Below, one piece after another: positions 1 to 11,560 of a stretch of DNA of 64,000 bases. The DNA is from Colius striatus. Taxonomy: Eukaryota; Chordata; Aves; Coliiformes; Coliidae. Location of the stretch: NCBI RefSeq assembly GCF_028858725.1, contig NC_084773.1, positions 22,328,850-22,392,849 of the forward strand, written 5' to 3'. Under the pieces are notes generated by a model. The model saw only the letters and a list, made by a program, of their open reading frames with translations. It was not told where the DNA came from and searched no databases. A program made the translations under genes and the position numbers. The stretch's first letter is position 1. Every line of letters begins with the position of its first letter.

Positions 1-3000
1 CACTTGATTCAGTGATTTGTTTCAGAAAGTCATATCCTTATGCTCTCTTCTTCAAAAAAAATTGAAAGGAAGGACAAACTGTAGCATTTCCTCAAGAACA
101 CCTTTGCCTTTTGCTAAACAGAAAAAAAGCTGTAACCCCATTTACATGTTCTACAAACCAGCCAGCTACATATTCTGAACTTGGTGCTTCACTGGAGGGC
201 ATCTGAAGGAATCATCTCCACTCACAGACCAAGCAGGGATCCAAGACTGGTCTTTTGCAATACAAGTAGTATGACACAAATAGCAATTTGAAGAATTTCC
301 AGCCTCCTTTGCCCCCACGACTCATTTTCGGTACCACAGCATGACATCCCACCATTTTAGTTGTTGTAGACAGAGCTTTTTCTGGGGCTGTGATGTGAAT
401 CACAAGAACAAGAAAATTAACTCATCTTTGAATGAAAACAGGACTAGGGGAATAATCTGAACAGAGAGCAAGTTCTAACTATGGGATAAGGTTAAAGAAG
501 AGAGGCAGTACAGAGATAAGGCACAATTACTCCAAAATGGTGTTATCAAAAACCTTGTATCGATTCTATGAGCTTCACCAAGGAGTCATCAAAGTAAAAA
601 TGATTTCATTTTTACAATTCAAATACTGTGTTTTTTAAGTTGAGAAACTACCTTCTGCAAAGAAGGGAGAAGTATTAAGCAAACATTCAGAATATTCAGT
701 GAAGAAGAAAGCTCTGTGTGTATGTAAATAAGGAACAAGTAGATTTACAAGAGTTAGTGGCTAATCTTATCTTTAGCAGCAAGACATTTTTCACTAGATG
801 TCTGCATATCCTCACAATTTGAAGCCAGAGCTCAGACCTGAGTAGACAAACAATGAAGATCTGTATATTAGTTGTGGCATTTTAATAAGATAACTCTCTA
901 CATTCCAGCATGTAGAAAAGACATATGCAATTGTACTGTGATTATCGAGAACTTGAGCAGGGAAAAGAACAACACAGACACTTCAGTCCCAAGTGGGGAG
1001 TCCAAAACAGGCAGCAATTGCTGGGTCCCTCCCTATGTTCCAATTTCACCACAGCAGATGCAAAAGTTTCATCAATGTAGTTAAAACCTGCTACTGAATT
1101 ACTTCCTTTAGAGGCAGGAGCTTATATTGAGCCTGTTCGGAGTAGTACAGCAACACTAAAAGCCTACTTTCAAATACTGAACAAATTCTGTATCTGCAAA
1201 GATGAAAAGAAGTAGTTCGGTTTCATTTAGCTTCCCTCTCTTTAAAGAAATCTTTCACTGGAACAGATGTAATTCCTTGAAGCATCTCAAATGTTTCTGT
1301 GGTCAGCTGCACTCCTACTACCCACTTTTCCTATTAACACTTGCATTATCCAGATCAGATTCTCCAGCCTTTGGAAAAATGCAACATTACTAGGCCATGC
1401 CAAATATTTTTGCAGAACCTTTTCAGGAAAGGCAAGGGGGAATAGACAAAAGCTGCTCTTATCCTCATTGTCTATCAGGGAATGGTAAACTGTGTCAAAG
1501 CGGACTCTAATGTAAGGAATAAGGTAACCACAAAGTGGAAAAACAGGTACTTTCATTCCACTTTCAAGGAAAGACAAAAAGTTACACTACAGTTATTTTT
1601 TTGGCATTATACAGGCTTTTAAGTGTGCTAGTCATAAAAAAAATGAGAGGCGATCTGTCGCTCATTTTTCACTCCTATTAGACTCCCTTGTCACAATGTC
1701 AGTACAGAAGCTGGCAAGACTTGGCACCTCTAGTTCTAAAAGAAAGCTTTATTCCAGGTTTGGAGTTGTAAGAGGGTTAAAGCAAGTTACGTTAGCAGGC
1801 TTGTAAGGAAAGATGTCATCTACCACCAACCCACACTACATGCAGTTTTAACACTTGCTTTTAGCCCTAAATTTTGGAAAGTATCACGTTTACAGTGACT
1901 TGTGAAACAAGAAAGCAGAACCAACCTGGCAAAGAGCAGTAAAATACTCCCCCTGATGACTCAAAACCAGTATTAGTTCTCCGATCTTTCAGAAGTGTTG
2001 ACTTACTTAGACTGAAAGACAGACCAAAAGAGGTTTTCATTCAGAGCAGCAAAATCACAATGCTTTTCCCATTGATGGGAGTGCTCTTAGTACCAGGTAC
2101 ATGAAAGCCTTCCACTGATATTTAGCATCAGATCAGTTACAAAGTACAAGTTTTATTTAGAACAGTTTACAAAGATTAACTCAAACCATTTTCAGTCCCA
2201 AAAGGGGAAAAAGACTCCTAATCCAAAACACTGATAATCATCCCCATACAGCAACCCAGATCTTTAACAGGTTTGCTCTGAACAGTGTACCTTAACCACT
2301 CCCTACAGACATAAAACTTGGACTGGAAGCAATAGGCATCTCAGGTATGAGAATACCTGAAAAGTTCTACTGCCTTAACAACATTGTCACTAGAAAAACC
2401 TGTTTGCAAGCTGCAAAACCTGACAGCTCGTTGTGACAGTATTGCTTAAAACAATTTGACACAAAACAGGTAAGACAAACACATTCCAATCAGAAGTTCA
2501 TCACAGGACTCACTAACAAAATGATGGCTTATATTGCACTACCACTTCCAATGATCCAAGTTTCATCCCCACTCTTCAGAAACAAATTGTCCTTCCTGAT
2601 CTTTCTTCAGATGAGCTACTCCAGGAAGCCTTTAATTATATGCAACTCTTTTTAAAAGTATATTAGTAAAACAGTAATGAACTTAATAAATTTTATTGCT
2701 TGTGCACTAATACAGAACCTCTGGTGTATCAAAACTTACATTAAAGTACGGTCACTGTTCCACATTTAATCTCCTCTTCTGGCATGTACATAATGAATAT
2801 TTCACTGCAAGGCAAGATATGTTCAACTTTAGCCAACTAGTCTTGAGCAGGCTTTTAAAAGGAGTAGAGGCCTACATTTTTATTTCTAAAAATTTATTAG
2901 TTATGAAAATACTGATGCAAATCTAAGGTCCTCTTCTAATTAGAGAGAACACTGTACATAGCACAGCTAATAAGCCACACACACAAATGTGCTAGCTCTT

Positions 3001-3283
3001 CAGTATCTATCTCCTCACGCAACTGCACCAAGACAGCAGTTAACTCGGTGAATTTGATATAAAGAAAGCTGGCTTGACAACTTGCTTGTCAATGGGAATC
3101 AAGTAGTCATGCATTTAAAGCCTCAGTCAAAATCACTGTTTCCTCCCACATTCATGGCAGAGTCTACATTTAAAAAAAAACCCACCACATTAAATTTTTA
3201 CCCAAAACAGCACAAAAAAGAAGATTTGTTTGAAATATGGCTGAAGTTTACCTGCCACTAAGAAGATGCAACTGTTGTTCAAT

Positions 3284-3725
3284 TTTGCTATCCACCAGAA
3301 CTCTCATGTCACTTTCTGCAGACCTGCTTCCCAGCCAGCTGGACCCCCAGCACATATACAGCTATATGTCCCATATAAGGCATATCACTTGCTACGGGGT
3401 GATTCCTCCCCAGAAGCAGAACTTTGTATTTCCCTTTCTCGAACTTCAGGAGGTTCCTGTCCAGGTACCTATCCAGGTACCTCTGAATGACGGTACAATC
3501 ATGTGGTATTCCAACTTCTCATCTTGTACTGTCAGCAAACTTGTTCAGAGTGCACCTGGTCCCATTATCTAGGCCATTGATGAAGAGGTCAAACAATATT
3601 GGACCATGTATCAACAGGGATACTCCACTAGTGACTGGCCTACACCAGAACTTCACGTGGAGGTGGATGGGAAACCAGCTGAACAGTTTCTTATCCACCT
3701 CAAGCGTCCACATTTACAGCCCGTA
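3284..3725 (-). mobile_element. CR1 LINE fragment (reverse transcriptase region)
   Basis: Read on the minus strand, the sequence encodes a stretch matching the CR1 reverse transcriptase core: a [11 protein letters not shown]-like segment followed by a [11 protein letters not shown] segment. This corresponds to the family's LFNIF...CTLSKFADDTK catalytic region, with the FADD motif changed to FADS. The neighbouring minus-strand sequence matches the adjacent part of CR1 ORF2. The copy is cut at both ends, lacks the 3' UTR and has many substitutions, so it is an old dead fragment. Boundaries are approximate. Confidence 0.8.
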
Positions 3726-6700
3726 CTTCCTCATTTTGCCTGTGAGGTTGCTATGGGGGAATGATCCATGATGGGTACTGAAAGGCCACAACAGAACTTT
3801 TTTATATAACAATTATTTTTTTTTAAAAAAACCCCAATAACTCCAATTAAAAAGCCCTCAGAAACGAACTTTCACCCATCAGGGTGAAAAAAATATCACA
3901 TCTTTTTCACAACGATATTGCATCAAGTCACAAGGCAGATTAGTAATCTTTGCTTTTATTGCACAATAGGTTCCTTTCTCCAGCATTTCTGGTATGAAAG
4001 AAGTTGTTTTGCAACTTAAGAACAAATTTGTTCAGGTAGTTCCAGTTTTAGTAAATACCATTTTTTGCACCAAATTGTTGGCAAATACCTATCAATTGCT
4101 CTCCACTGCCACCAAAGGACATACATGAATTGTGCTGCAACTCATTATGATCCTTGCTACAGAACTTTTTACAGATTTCTTTTAGATTGCTACTTCAGAC
4201 TTTGAAGATCAACAGAACCTGATGGTGCATCATGACATTAACTACCAAAGGCACAGAACAGAGAATGCAGTTCCATGAGACAGCCACATCAACTGCTATT
4301 TTAAAGCACCACCTCACTGAACACCACAGGCATCCGCTCTTGAGATGACTCAGGTTACTCAATCACAATCCCGGTGCAAAGTATGGAGAGAAAACATCTC
4401 AGGCAGTAAATCAACATGAATATCTAACAAAAACAACCAACATTGGAATACAAGAATGTCTGCAAATCACGGGTTTTCTTACATCATCTCATCAGAAGCA
4501 GATCCCTATCTGGGGAACAACTCCAATGGAGAAACATCACTCCAACCAACTAATGTCTTTTATTTTTTCTAACAGGACAAAAATACTCTTCTCGGGATGC
4601 AACATGTTACTGAGTTTCTATGGTGAACTTTGAAATCAAGTAGCTTTTTATAGCACTGCTTAACGTATAGACATGCGTGTTACAACCACACTACAAACTG
4701 CAGCATTAGAGAACTATATAGACCAGCTTAGGCATTGGAACAGTCCTATTATATTTACCCACCAATGAAACTACTCTGCCAGACTAAGAAAGGTGTCATC
4801 CAACAATAATCCTTTACCATTACCTTCCAGAGCTAGTAAGAAGCTAACATTGAACTAGGAGTATTCAACAAGCGATTGCTGATTGTCTTCTAATGAGGGA
4901 GAGAGGCTACAGCTCCTACACCAATAACATACAGCTGCTGGACTTTCGCAGAGGTTCAGACATCTGCAGAGCACAGTAGTTCTCAGCCTAAAAGCTGCCA
5001 CCCTCAAACCAACTGAATAATATTAGAGATAGCAACAGTTCTTTCCTTTTTGAAGGCATGATTATCTTTTTGAGTCCCACATAACATGACTAGAGAACAG
5101 AAAATCCATGCTATTCTAGCACTTCCTTAATAATCTTGCATAAAAATGGTGGGTCAGCAATAGTGAGTCACTGACAGGTCGTGGAGTTTATTAAAATACA
5201 AGCATTCAAAAAAAAGTTAAGCGTCAGTTTGAAGGAGTAAAGATCCTCCGTGAAGTTTCACAGCTATCAGTGCCTACAGCAATTATCTGTGCAAGTGTAT
5301 TGTTTTACTTTGTCATCAGCAGAGACTGCCTGAGGAGACAAGGCCTGAATTCACAGTAGGTATAGCTTCGTAGCTCCAGAGAGACCTGAGCTGACTCACT
5401 GTTATCTTCACAAACACACATATAAAAATAAAGAGAAATTGGCTAAAGTAATTGGATTACAGGTTGTGTCTCTTTCAGTGGAAGTTTGAAGTCTGACCTT
5501 TTATTTCAGCAAAACCCTTTAAAAAAAGAGGAAGAATGACTTTACTTCCTGGATAAAAAGCATACTTCAACAGAAGCTTACAATTACACAAAATTAATTT
5601 TAAAAATGTGAGGACAAGGATTAACTGTGTTGTCACAATTAAAAGATGCTTTTACAGTAATGACCTTGATATACCTTATTACTGGAGCTTCTTTTTAAGC
5701 TATTTACACATGAAGAGTAACTTCAGCCCTCAAGCCCCACCAACCTGCACCAAGAATCTAAAACATGCACTAAGATGGTGATGGGCAGCTCAGCAAACCA
5801 CTCCTGAAGCTCTGGTGTGTTTCTCCAATTTTCATGCAATCAGCTGACAGGAAACAAAAACCACTTTTCTGCCCTACACCATTTTAACATACTGCCAGAG
5901 CCAAGTAAAAATGCCCAGGTTAGGCTAGGAAATGTTTAAAATTTGTTGCACCAGGTTGTGCCTGCTCGTAATAGAGAAATTTAGCAAGCTATCACCCCTT
6001 ACCCCTAGCTCTGCTTGTAGGGGAATGACAGGTGGGATAACTGCAGTACATACAAGGATCCCCTTCCCAGCCACAGCACTTCACTGCCAATTACAGTTTA
6101 CATTAGCATGGCAGACTCAGTCCATTTTGCTCTCCTGTTACAGAAACAGCCTCATCAGGCTATTAAGCCAGACAAGTAGGTAGGTTAGATCTCTGTCCCT
6201 CCAGTATTGTCTCAGCCTGAACCACTGGAGCTCATGAATAAATTTCCCAAGAACAGCGTGTCTGCTAAATACATACTGTACAGCACTGTGGCATGCTGAA
6301 CCAGGCAGGTATCCACTTTCAACACACAAGCTTTCCTTTAAAAAAAAAAACAACTAATGAACAACCAGCCTCTTCTGGAAGACAGAGATGTGTTTGGCTA
6401 CCTTTCGGTGTAACCCACAAATAACTGACAGGACTGCCACTTCCCTGGAGTATTAGCATGAACACATACATCGCTGAAGACAATCACGTCCAGGTATGAA
6501 AGAAGAGTCAATGGATGTTATCAGTGCACACTGGTCTCCTCTAACAGAGGAAGTTAGCTGGCTTCCTCATGCCAGGTCTAGAATTCAATATGAAAATACA
6601 GCTAAAAGCCAGAAGGTAGACTACAGCTGCACAAGCTGGTGAATTTCTTCACTTCTTAAACAGCAAAGATTCTCCATCTTCTGTTATGTGGGTGGGACAG

Positions 6701-8639
6701 CCATATAGCCACAAAGCAAAGCCCACCTAGTTCTGCTCCAGGCAGACTGCCCTACAGGTACATCACAGGCAGACTGCCCTACAAGACTGCTGCTTTCTGT
6801 AAGCAAAGAGACCACTGCACTATGACCTGTGTACAGAAAAGGCAAGTAAGACCTGCTTCTTTTCTAGCCTTCATTGAAAATGCTTTACAATTCAAGACAG
6901 GTTATCTTCTAACTCCATCTGAATGCTGTACCTAACCAAACAGAGAAACCACCCTGGCCTCCCAGGTGCATTTCAATGACTACTTAAGGTCAGTCACATG
7001 CTGAGAAGATCTCTACAGACCATGGTGTCTTTTGAGATCTGAATAGGCAAGCAGTGAAGGCTCAGACCATACAACATGAACTCTTCTGAAAGGAATCCTG
7101 AATATCCCTATAGCACGTTCAAAAAAGCCACCCTCCATACAATGCCAGCTGGATATTATGCTGCCTACACAGTCTCACTGCACACTGGTATATTCCATTG
7201 CTGGAAAATATATGCCCGGAGTTCTCTTTACCCTATGACCAGATGGCCTTCTCTTCCCATTTGTTTTAAGTCATAGTAGTCATACATACCTCAAAATTGC
7301 TCAGGTTAGCTCGTCTCTTTGCATAGATATGCTCACAGTTGTAATCCAAATGTCTTCAACAGAGGTCTGATTTTAAAAATACTCAGAAGTATAAATTCCA
7401 TAGGAAACAGGAAAGTCCAAGGAGGAAAGGAGATAAAATTTATCAGCTTCTACATTTGCAGACATCTGCAGTCAGTAGTGTAGGTCATTTCTGGAGTAAA
7501 TCTTGGCAACACAGTTTCTTTGTAGAGGAGAAAGACCTGCCAAAATTAACAAGCACAGTAAAAAACAACATTAAGATCTGATAAGAAACAAAACCCTGCC
7601 ACAGATTCAGTCTCCTTCAGAGACAATAATTAACTATTATTTGAAGTACTTGGCTTCTGCTAGCTTTGACATATTTAAAGTTTGGAACAGCCTCTGAAGT
7701 TACCTCATATTCCAAGTACTTTAACCTAATATACTATCTCAGTGAGGAAACTTTTCTAAGCATTCAGGTAATGCTTGATGACAACGGAGCACACAACACA
7801 ATGTCACATTGCAGAGTGCCTTGTTTCAGACAAAACTTCCCAACTCATTATATGTCTCGACGTTCACTGCGTATTTTCACACAGGACTGCTTGTGTAGCC
7901 AGTGTCAGACTGAAAAACTAAGCTGCTGTCCAAAACAAGGACCAACACAGAGAGATGGAATTCCAACATAGCCTGGATATCAGGTATATACTAGAGGAGT
8001 TTCTGCATAGCATAAATACTTAATAGTACAGGTATGCTTCTGAACTTACCTAATTTGGATTTTAGTTATAAAATGCAAACTCTTGGAGGCAGAGGCTGCT
8101 TATCTCCTGTTTGTATTTCACATAGTATGGCAGATCTAGGTTCCAAATCAAAGCTGTTCAATGTTATTGTGACAGAAGCTTTTGTACTCTTGGTACAACA
8201 GTAGGGTTCTTCTTTGCAAATAAAAAGTGTTAGGTAGTTTTGTATTACCATAAAAAGTCTCTGAAAGCATTAAGAGATTTCATTATTAAGAGATGTCATT
8301 TGCAAAGACATTTAACTCTATACAATCACTTGTTTCCTCCTCCTTTCTTTTTCCTTCTGTGACCATTTTAACATGCTTGGCCAGAGGAACAATTAAAGAA
8401 TTTGGAGCTTATATTCAAGCTGAAAGAGTCAGTTCCCTGTGTGGTGACTACATCCAGTGTCTTGACTGTTTAGGGGTTTCAAGAATTTTAATTTATGTAT
8501 TCAAATCACAGCAGACTACTGACTTTCTAGCAGTGCTGACAAATCACATCTAGCCTGACAGCTTTATATTGCATTTCATTTATGTATCTTCACCTTTTCC
8601 AAAGATGTCAGTTTATTCATTATTATGCACTATGTCGAG

Positions 8640-8766
8640 TTCACATAGCCACAGACCGGCTGAGGTTGGAAGGGACCTCTGGGGGTCATTTGGTCCAACC
8701 TCCCTGCTCCGGCAGGGCCAGCTAGAGCTGGTTGTCCAAAAACCAGTTGAACAACTCTCCCCAGCC
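8640..8766 (-). mobile_element. CR1 LINE 3'-end fragment
   Basis: The plus strand shows the reverse complement of the CR1 3' end: a gaggttggaagggacctct core followed by the ggtccaacc motif, as in many avian CR1 tails. Only about 130 bases remain, a severely 5'-truncated insertion on the minus strand. Confidence 0.8.
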
Positions 8767-11014
8767 CTAGAGAGTTAACATGGGACCTCTATTAGTTATA
8801 AAGAAACTCATATCCTCATGAAGAGGGTACAATCTCTGTAAGTACCATTTCATCAAGGAGTATCCAAGCATATTGCAGTGTTCAGCTTTCACAACACCTT
8901 GGAGGACAGACAGAAGAAGGGAGAACCAGTAGCCACATTTTAGGAGTGAAGAGACTTTATGTCCATCAAGGGCAGCCATTTAGTCAGCTCACTGGAGTAA
9001 TAGCTTAAACTCTGTGATGCCAGTTCCCGATGATCAGTTTTCTTTAGATGACAGCAATGAAACCAGCTGAGAAGAATACATCATACTGAGAAAAAACATT
9101 GGCGAAGCAAGTGAAGGGGAAGACTCCTCTAGACCTCGAAGCAAAAATTCTTAGTAACCCAGCCCAAGATATTATCATATCAGTTACTTTTGAATGGTTC
9201 AAAAACAATTCTCTGAAAGACCAGATGAGATACTGACATACGGTTTGGCTAACTGTAGCACAAACCAAAGCAACCTGCACAACAGAAATGCCATCAACTT
9301 ACAGACAGGCATCAAACTATTCACCGGACCAGAACAGGAGCTGACTTGCTGGAATTCACCAATTTCCTAAATAAAGTACATCTTCAGATACAGAAAAAAA
9401 TGCAGTCTTTCCATGATTACGATTTTGTATCTGAATTAGATGTAGCTTCGAATTATTGGGCTTTTACCTATGACTAAAGATGTGACAGAGTCCAAAGCAT
9501 GGCGGAGATCTGCTTAAAAACTAAAACTCAGCAACTTTTTGTGGTATGGTGCTGGGGAGCAGACCTCAAACTTTTTAATGGCAAAACAGCATAACAGGTT
9601 GAAATTCAAATTTATTTCCAGAGCAAAATCTACACAAAGTAGATCTCCCTCCATTTTCAGTTTGATTTCATATTTTGAATTACTTCCTGATTGGTTGAGT
9701 AGGATAATCAGGCAGCTCAACTGGATAGAGCAGAATCAAAGCTCCAATAAACATGTCTATTTGGCACAGGAACCCTGTGAGGCAGTGAAGGTCACCGAGC
9801 AGCACAAGTCCTGCAAGCTGTGAGGCCCCACTGTGCCCAGACAAGAGAGGGATGAGAGCCCTCCAGTACTAAGAGAGGAACAATTCTCCCAGCTAGTGTA
9901 CCTAGCTTTCCTCACCTCTGGATGTTTCCAGATGGACAATGTACTCTGAGAGGAGCATCGACCTGTTGACTAAACATGAAGCAATCCACCATGTTAACCT
10001 CGCTTAAGGCAGGACCAGCTGTGAGCAGCAACGACAGTGTTGCTTGCTCCCCAGACTCACGAGGACCCTCTTGCACTGGCTCAAGTTCAGGCATTACTAC
10101 CTCAACAGCCACACTTGTAGCCCAGATATGTGTGAGGGGTTGCAGAAACATCTGATATTTAGGTTTGTGGCTGACACTGTTTCTGGTGCAGTGGTAGTTA
10201 CATCACTCTCCTCCGTCTCTACATTTCCACTCAAATTTATATCTTTGCACCTTCTGCCCACTAAGACACTCCTTAAGTCCACCCACTGATCAAATCCTGC
10301 AGTGTAAATGCCTCAACTCCCCTCGCACACCTTGCTGACCACATGAACTGTTCCGAATGCACTGGGTGTGCGCAGTGCCATCGATGACAACAGCTGCACA
10401 CACACGCCGAGCTGATACACAGTTTTGATTTGAAGTCTCGTGACTTTTGGCACCTGTAAAGCTCACCAGCCCCTGCTTTACACTGAAGCTCTCCAAAGGC
10501 CTCTCTCTGAACACGGGTTTTATAACGGCAAAACCCGAGCTCGCTCACACGTCATCAGTGTGAAATAATTAATACCTTAAATACCTCGTAAAAGAGAGCT
10601 GAAGTGGCACGGAACAGGTTACGAATACACCCAAACTTTACCTGCCTTAAGAAGCGGGGAGGGCGACCGTGGGGACCCTGCCGAGGGGCAGAGCCCGCGG
10701 TGATCCCGCCAGGCCCCGCCGCCGCCGGGCCGCGCGTGTTGAGGCTGCGGCGCCCGCCGAGCCGCCCCCCGCCCGCGCCGCTCCCGGCAACGCGGCCCGC
10801 AGCCAGCCAAAGCTGGGTGACCGGGGCGGGCGGCTCCCAGCCGGTGGGCGGCGACCCGTTCCCGGGGAGGGGAAGGCTCCGAACCGGCCACAGAAAAACG
10901 GGGCGGGGGCGGGGCGAGAGGGAAAGCGCGAACGGACAACAGGTCTGGAGGAGGCAGTTGAGACCGCCCGCGCGGGGCGCAGCCGCGGCCCACAGAGGCC
11001 CCGACCCGACCCGA

Positions 11015-11092
11015 CCCAGTCCCAGTCCCAGTCCCAGTCCCAGTCCCAGTCCCAGTCCCAGTCCCGGCCCCGGCCCCGGCCCCGGCCCCGGC
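11015..11092 (-). repeat. Two abutting hexanucleotide repeats: (GGGACT)8 and (GGGGCC)5
   Basis: On plus, eight perfect CCCAGT units occupy 11,015-11,062 and five perfect CCCGGC units occupy 11,063-11,092. Three CCCGA-type units lie just before them. On the minus strand these are GGGACT and GGGGCC repeats. The GGGGCC run starts 15 bases inside the intron that begins at 11,107. The repeats give long dipeptide open frames in several phases, with no sign of being translated. Confidence 0.9.
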
Positions 11093-11107
11093 CGCAGGGG
11101 CACTCAC

Positions 11108-11153
11108 CGGCCGAGCGGAGGCGCCCCGAGCGCGTCGCCAGCGGCTGCTCCAT
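11108..11153 (-). CDS. Start exon of a minus-strand gene, possibly TMCC1
   Basis: On the minus strand an ATG with a good Kozak context (G at -3 and +4) opens a frame reading MEQPLATRSGRLRSA plus one base. It is followed at 11,107 by a GTGAGT donor, so the exon ends in phase 1. The setting in a CpG island supports a real first coding exon. I do not recognise the 15 residues. In human chromosome 3q22 the nearest gene to TRH on its 5' side is TMCC1, transcribed away from TRH, which is this geometry. TMCC1 encodes an ER membrane protein with coiled coils and has several alternative 5' exons. The gene name is therefore an inference from synteny only. The ATG could also be unused and the exon purely 5' UTR. 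The rest of the gene would lie left of the window. Confidence 0.45.
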
Positions 11154-11560
11154 CCCCGCGCGCGCCGCCAGACCCGCCGCAGCTGCGCGACGTCAGCACG
11201 CACGCGCCAGCCGTGCCCCGCCCCCTGGCGGCCGCTTCCGGCGCTCACGCGCGGGCAGCGGGAGGCTCCTCCTCCGGCGAGGCCGCGCGCCCGCTGCGCT
11301 CCCGCGGGAACGGCGCCGCGCTGCCGGCTGCGCTGCTCCTGACCTCCGAGCTGAGCTGCGGACGCGTGCTGTGCCCTTCCCGCCCCGGCCTCTCCTCGCG
11401 GCTCTTTGTGCAGCACCCGCTGCGGGGCCTGTGTGTGTAGCGCTTGCCAGGGAGAGGCCTGGCGCGGAACAGCTTTGCCCTGCCTGAGCTCTGATGTGCA
11501 GCCCCTTGCCCCGAGCAGTAGCTCCTGCTGCCGCTGGAGCCTCGGTGCGGGCGTCCCGTT

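Larger units (their letters stand above)
1..10640 (-). other. Presumed first intron of the minus-strand gene; non-coding
   Basis: I see no coding exon here on either strand. Open frames are short and lack splice-site or homology support. The stretch lies downstream, in minus orientation, of the start exon at 11,108-11,153 and so is most simply its first intron, running off the left edge. It contains two minus-strand CR1 fragments (about 3,284-3,725 and 8,640-8,766) and otherwise unique AT-rich sequence. A short direct duplication of a 17-base unit lies near 6,741 and 6,766. That this is intron follows from the exon call and is inference. Confidence 0.45.
10640..11560. promoter_or_regulatory. 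CpG island promoter of the minus-strand gene
   Basis: Base composition changes abruptly to very GC- and CpG-rich sequence over about 0.9 kb, between AT-rich flanks. The island contains the start exon at 11,108-11,153 and probably its transcription start between about 11,160 and 11,450. No TATA box is evident, as is usual for a housekeeping-type CpG promoter. Long open frames on both strands here are composition artefacts and are not called genes. Whether transcription is also divergent to the right cannot be seen. Confidence 0.75.
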
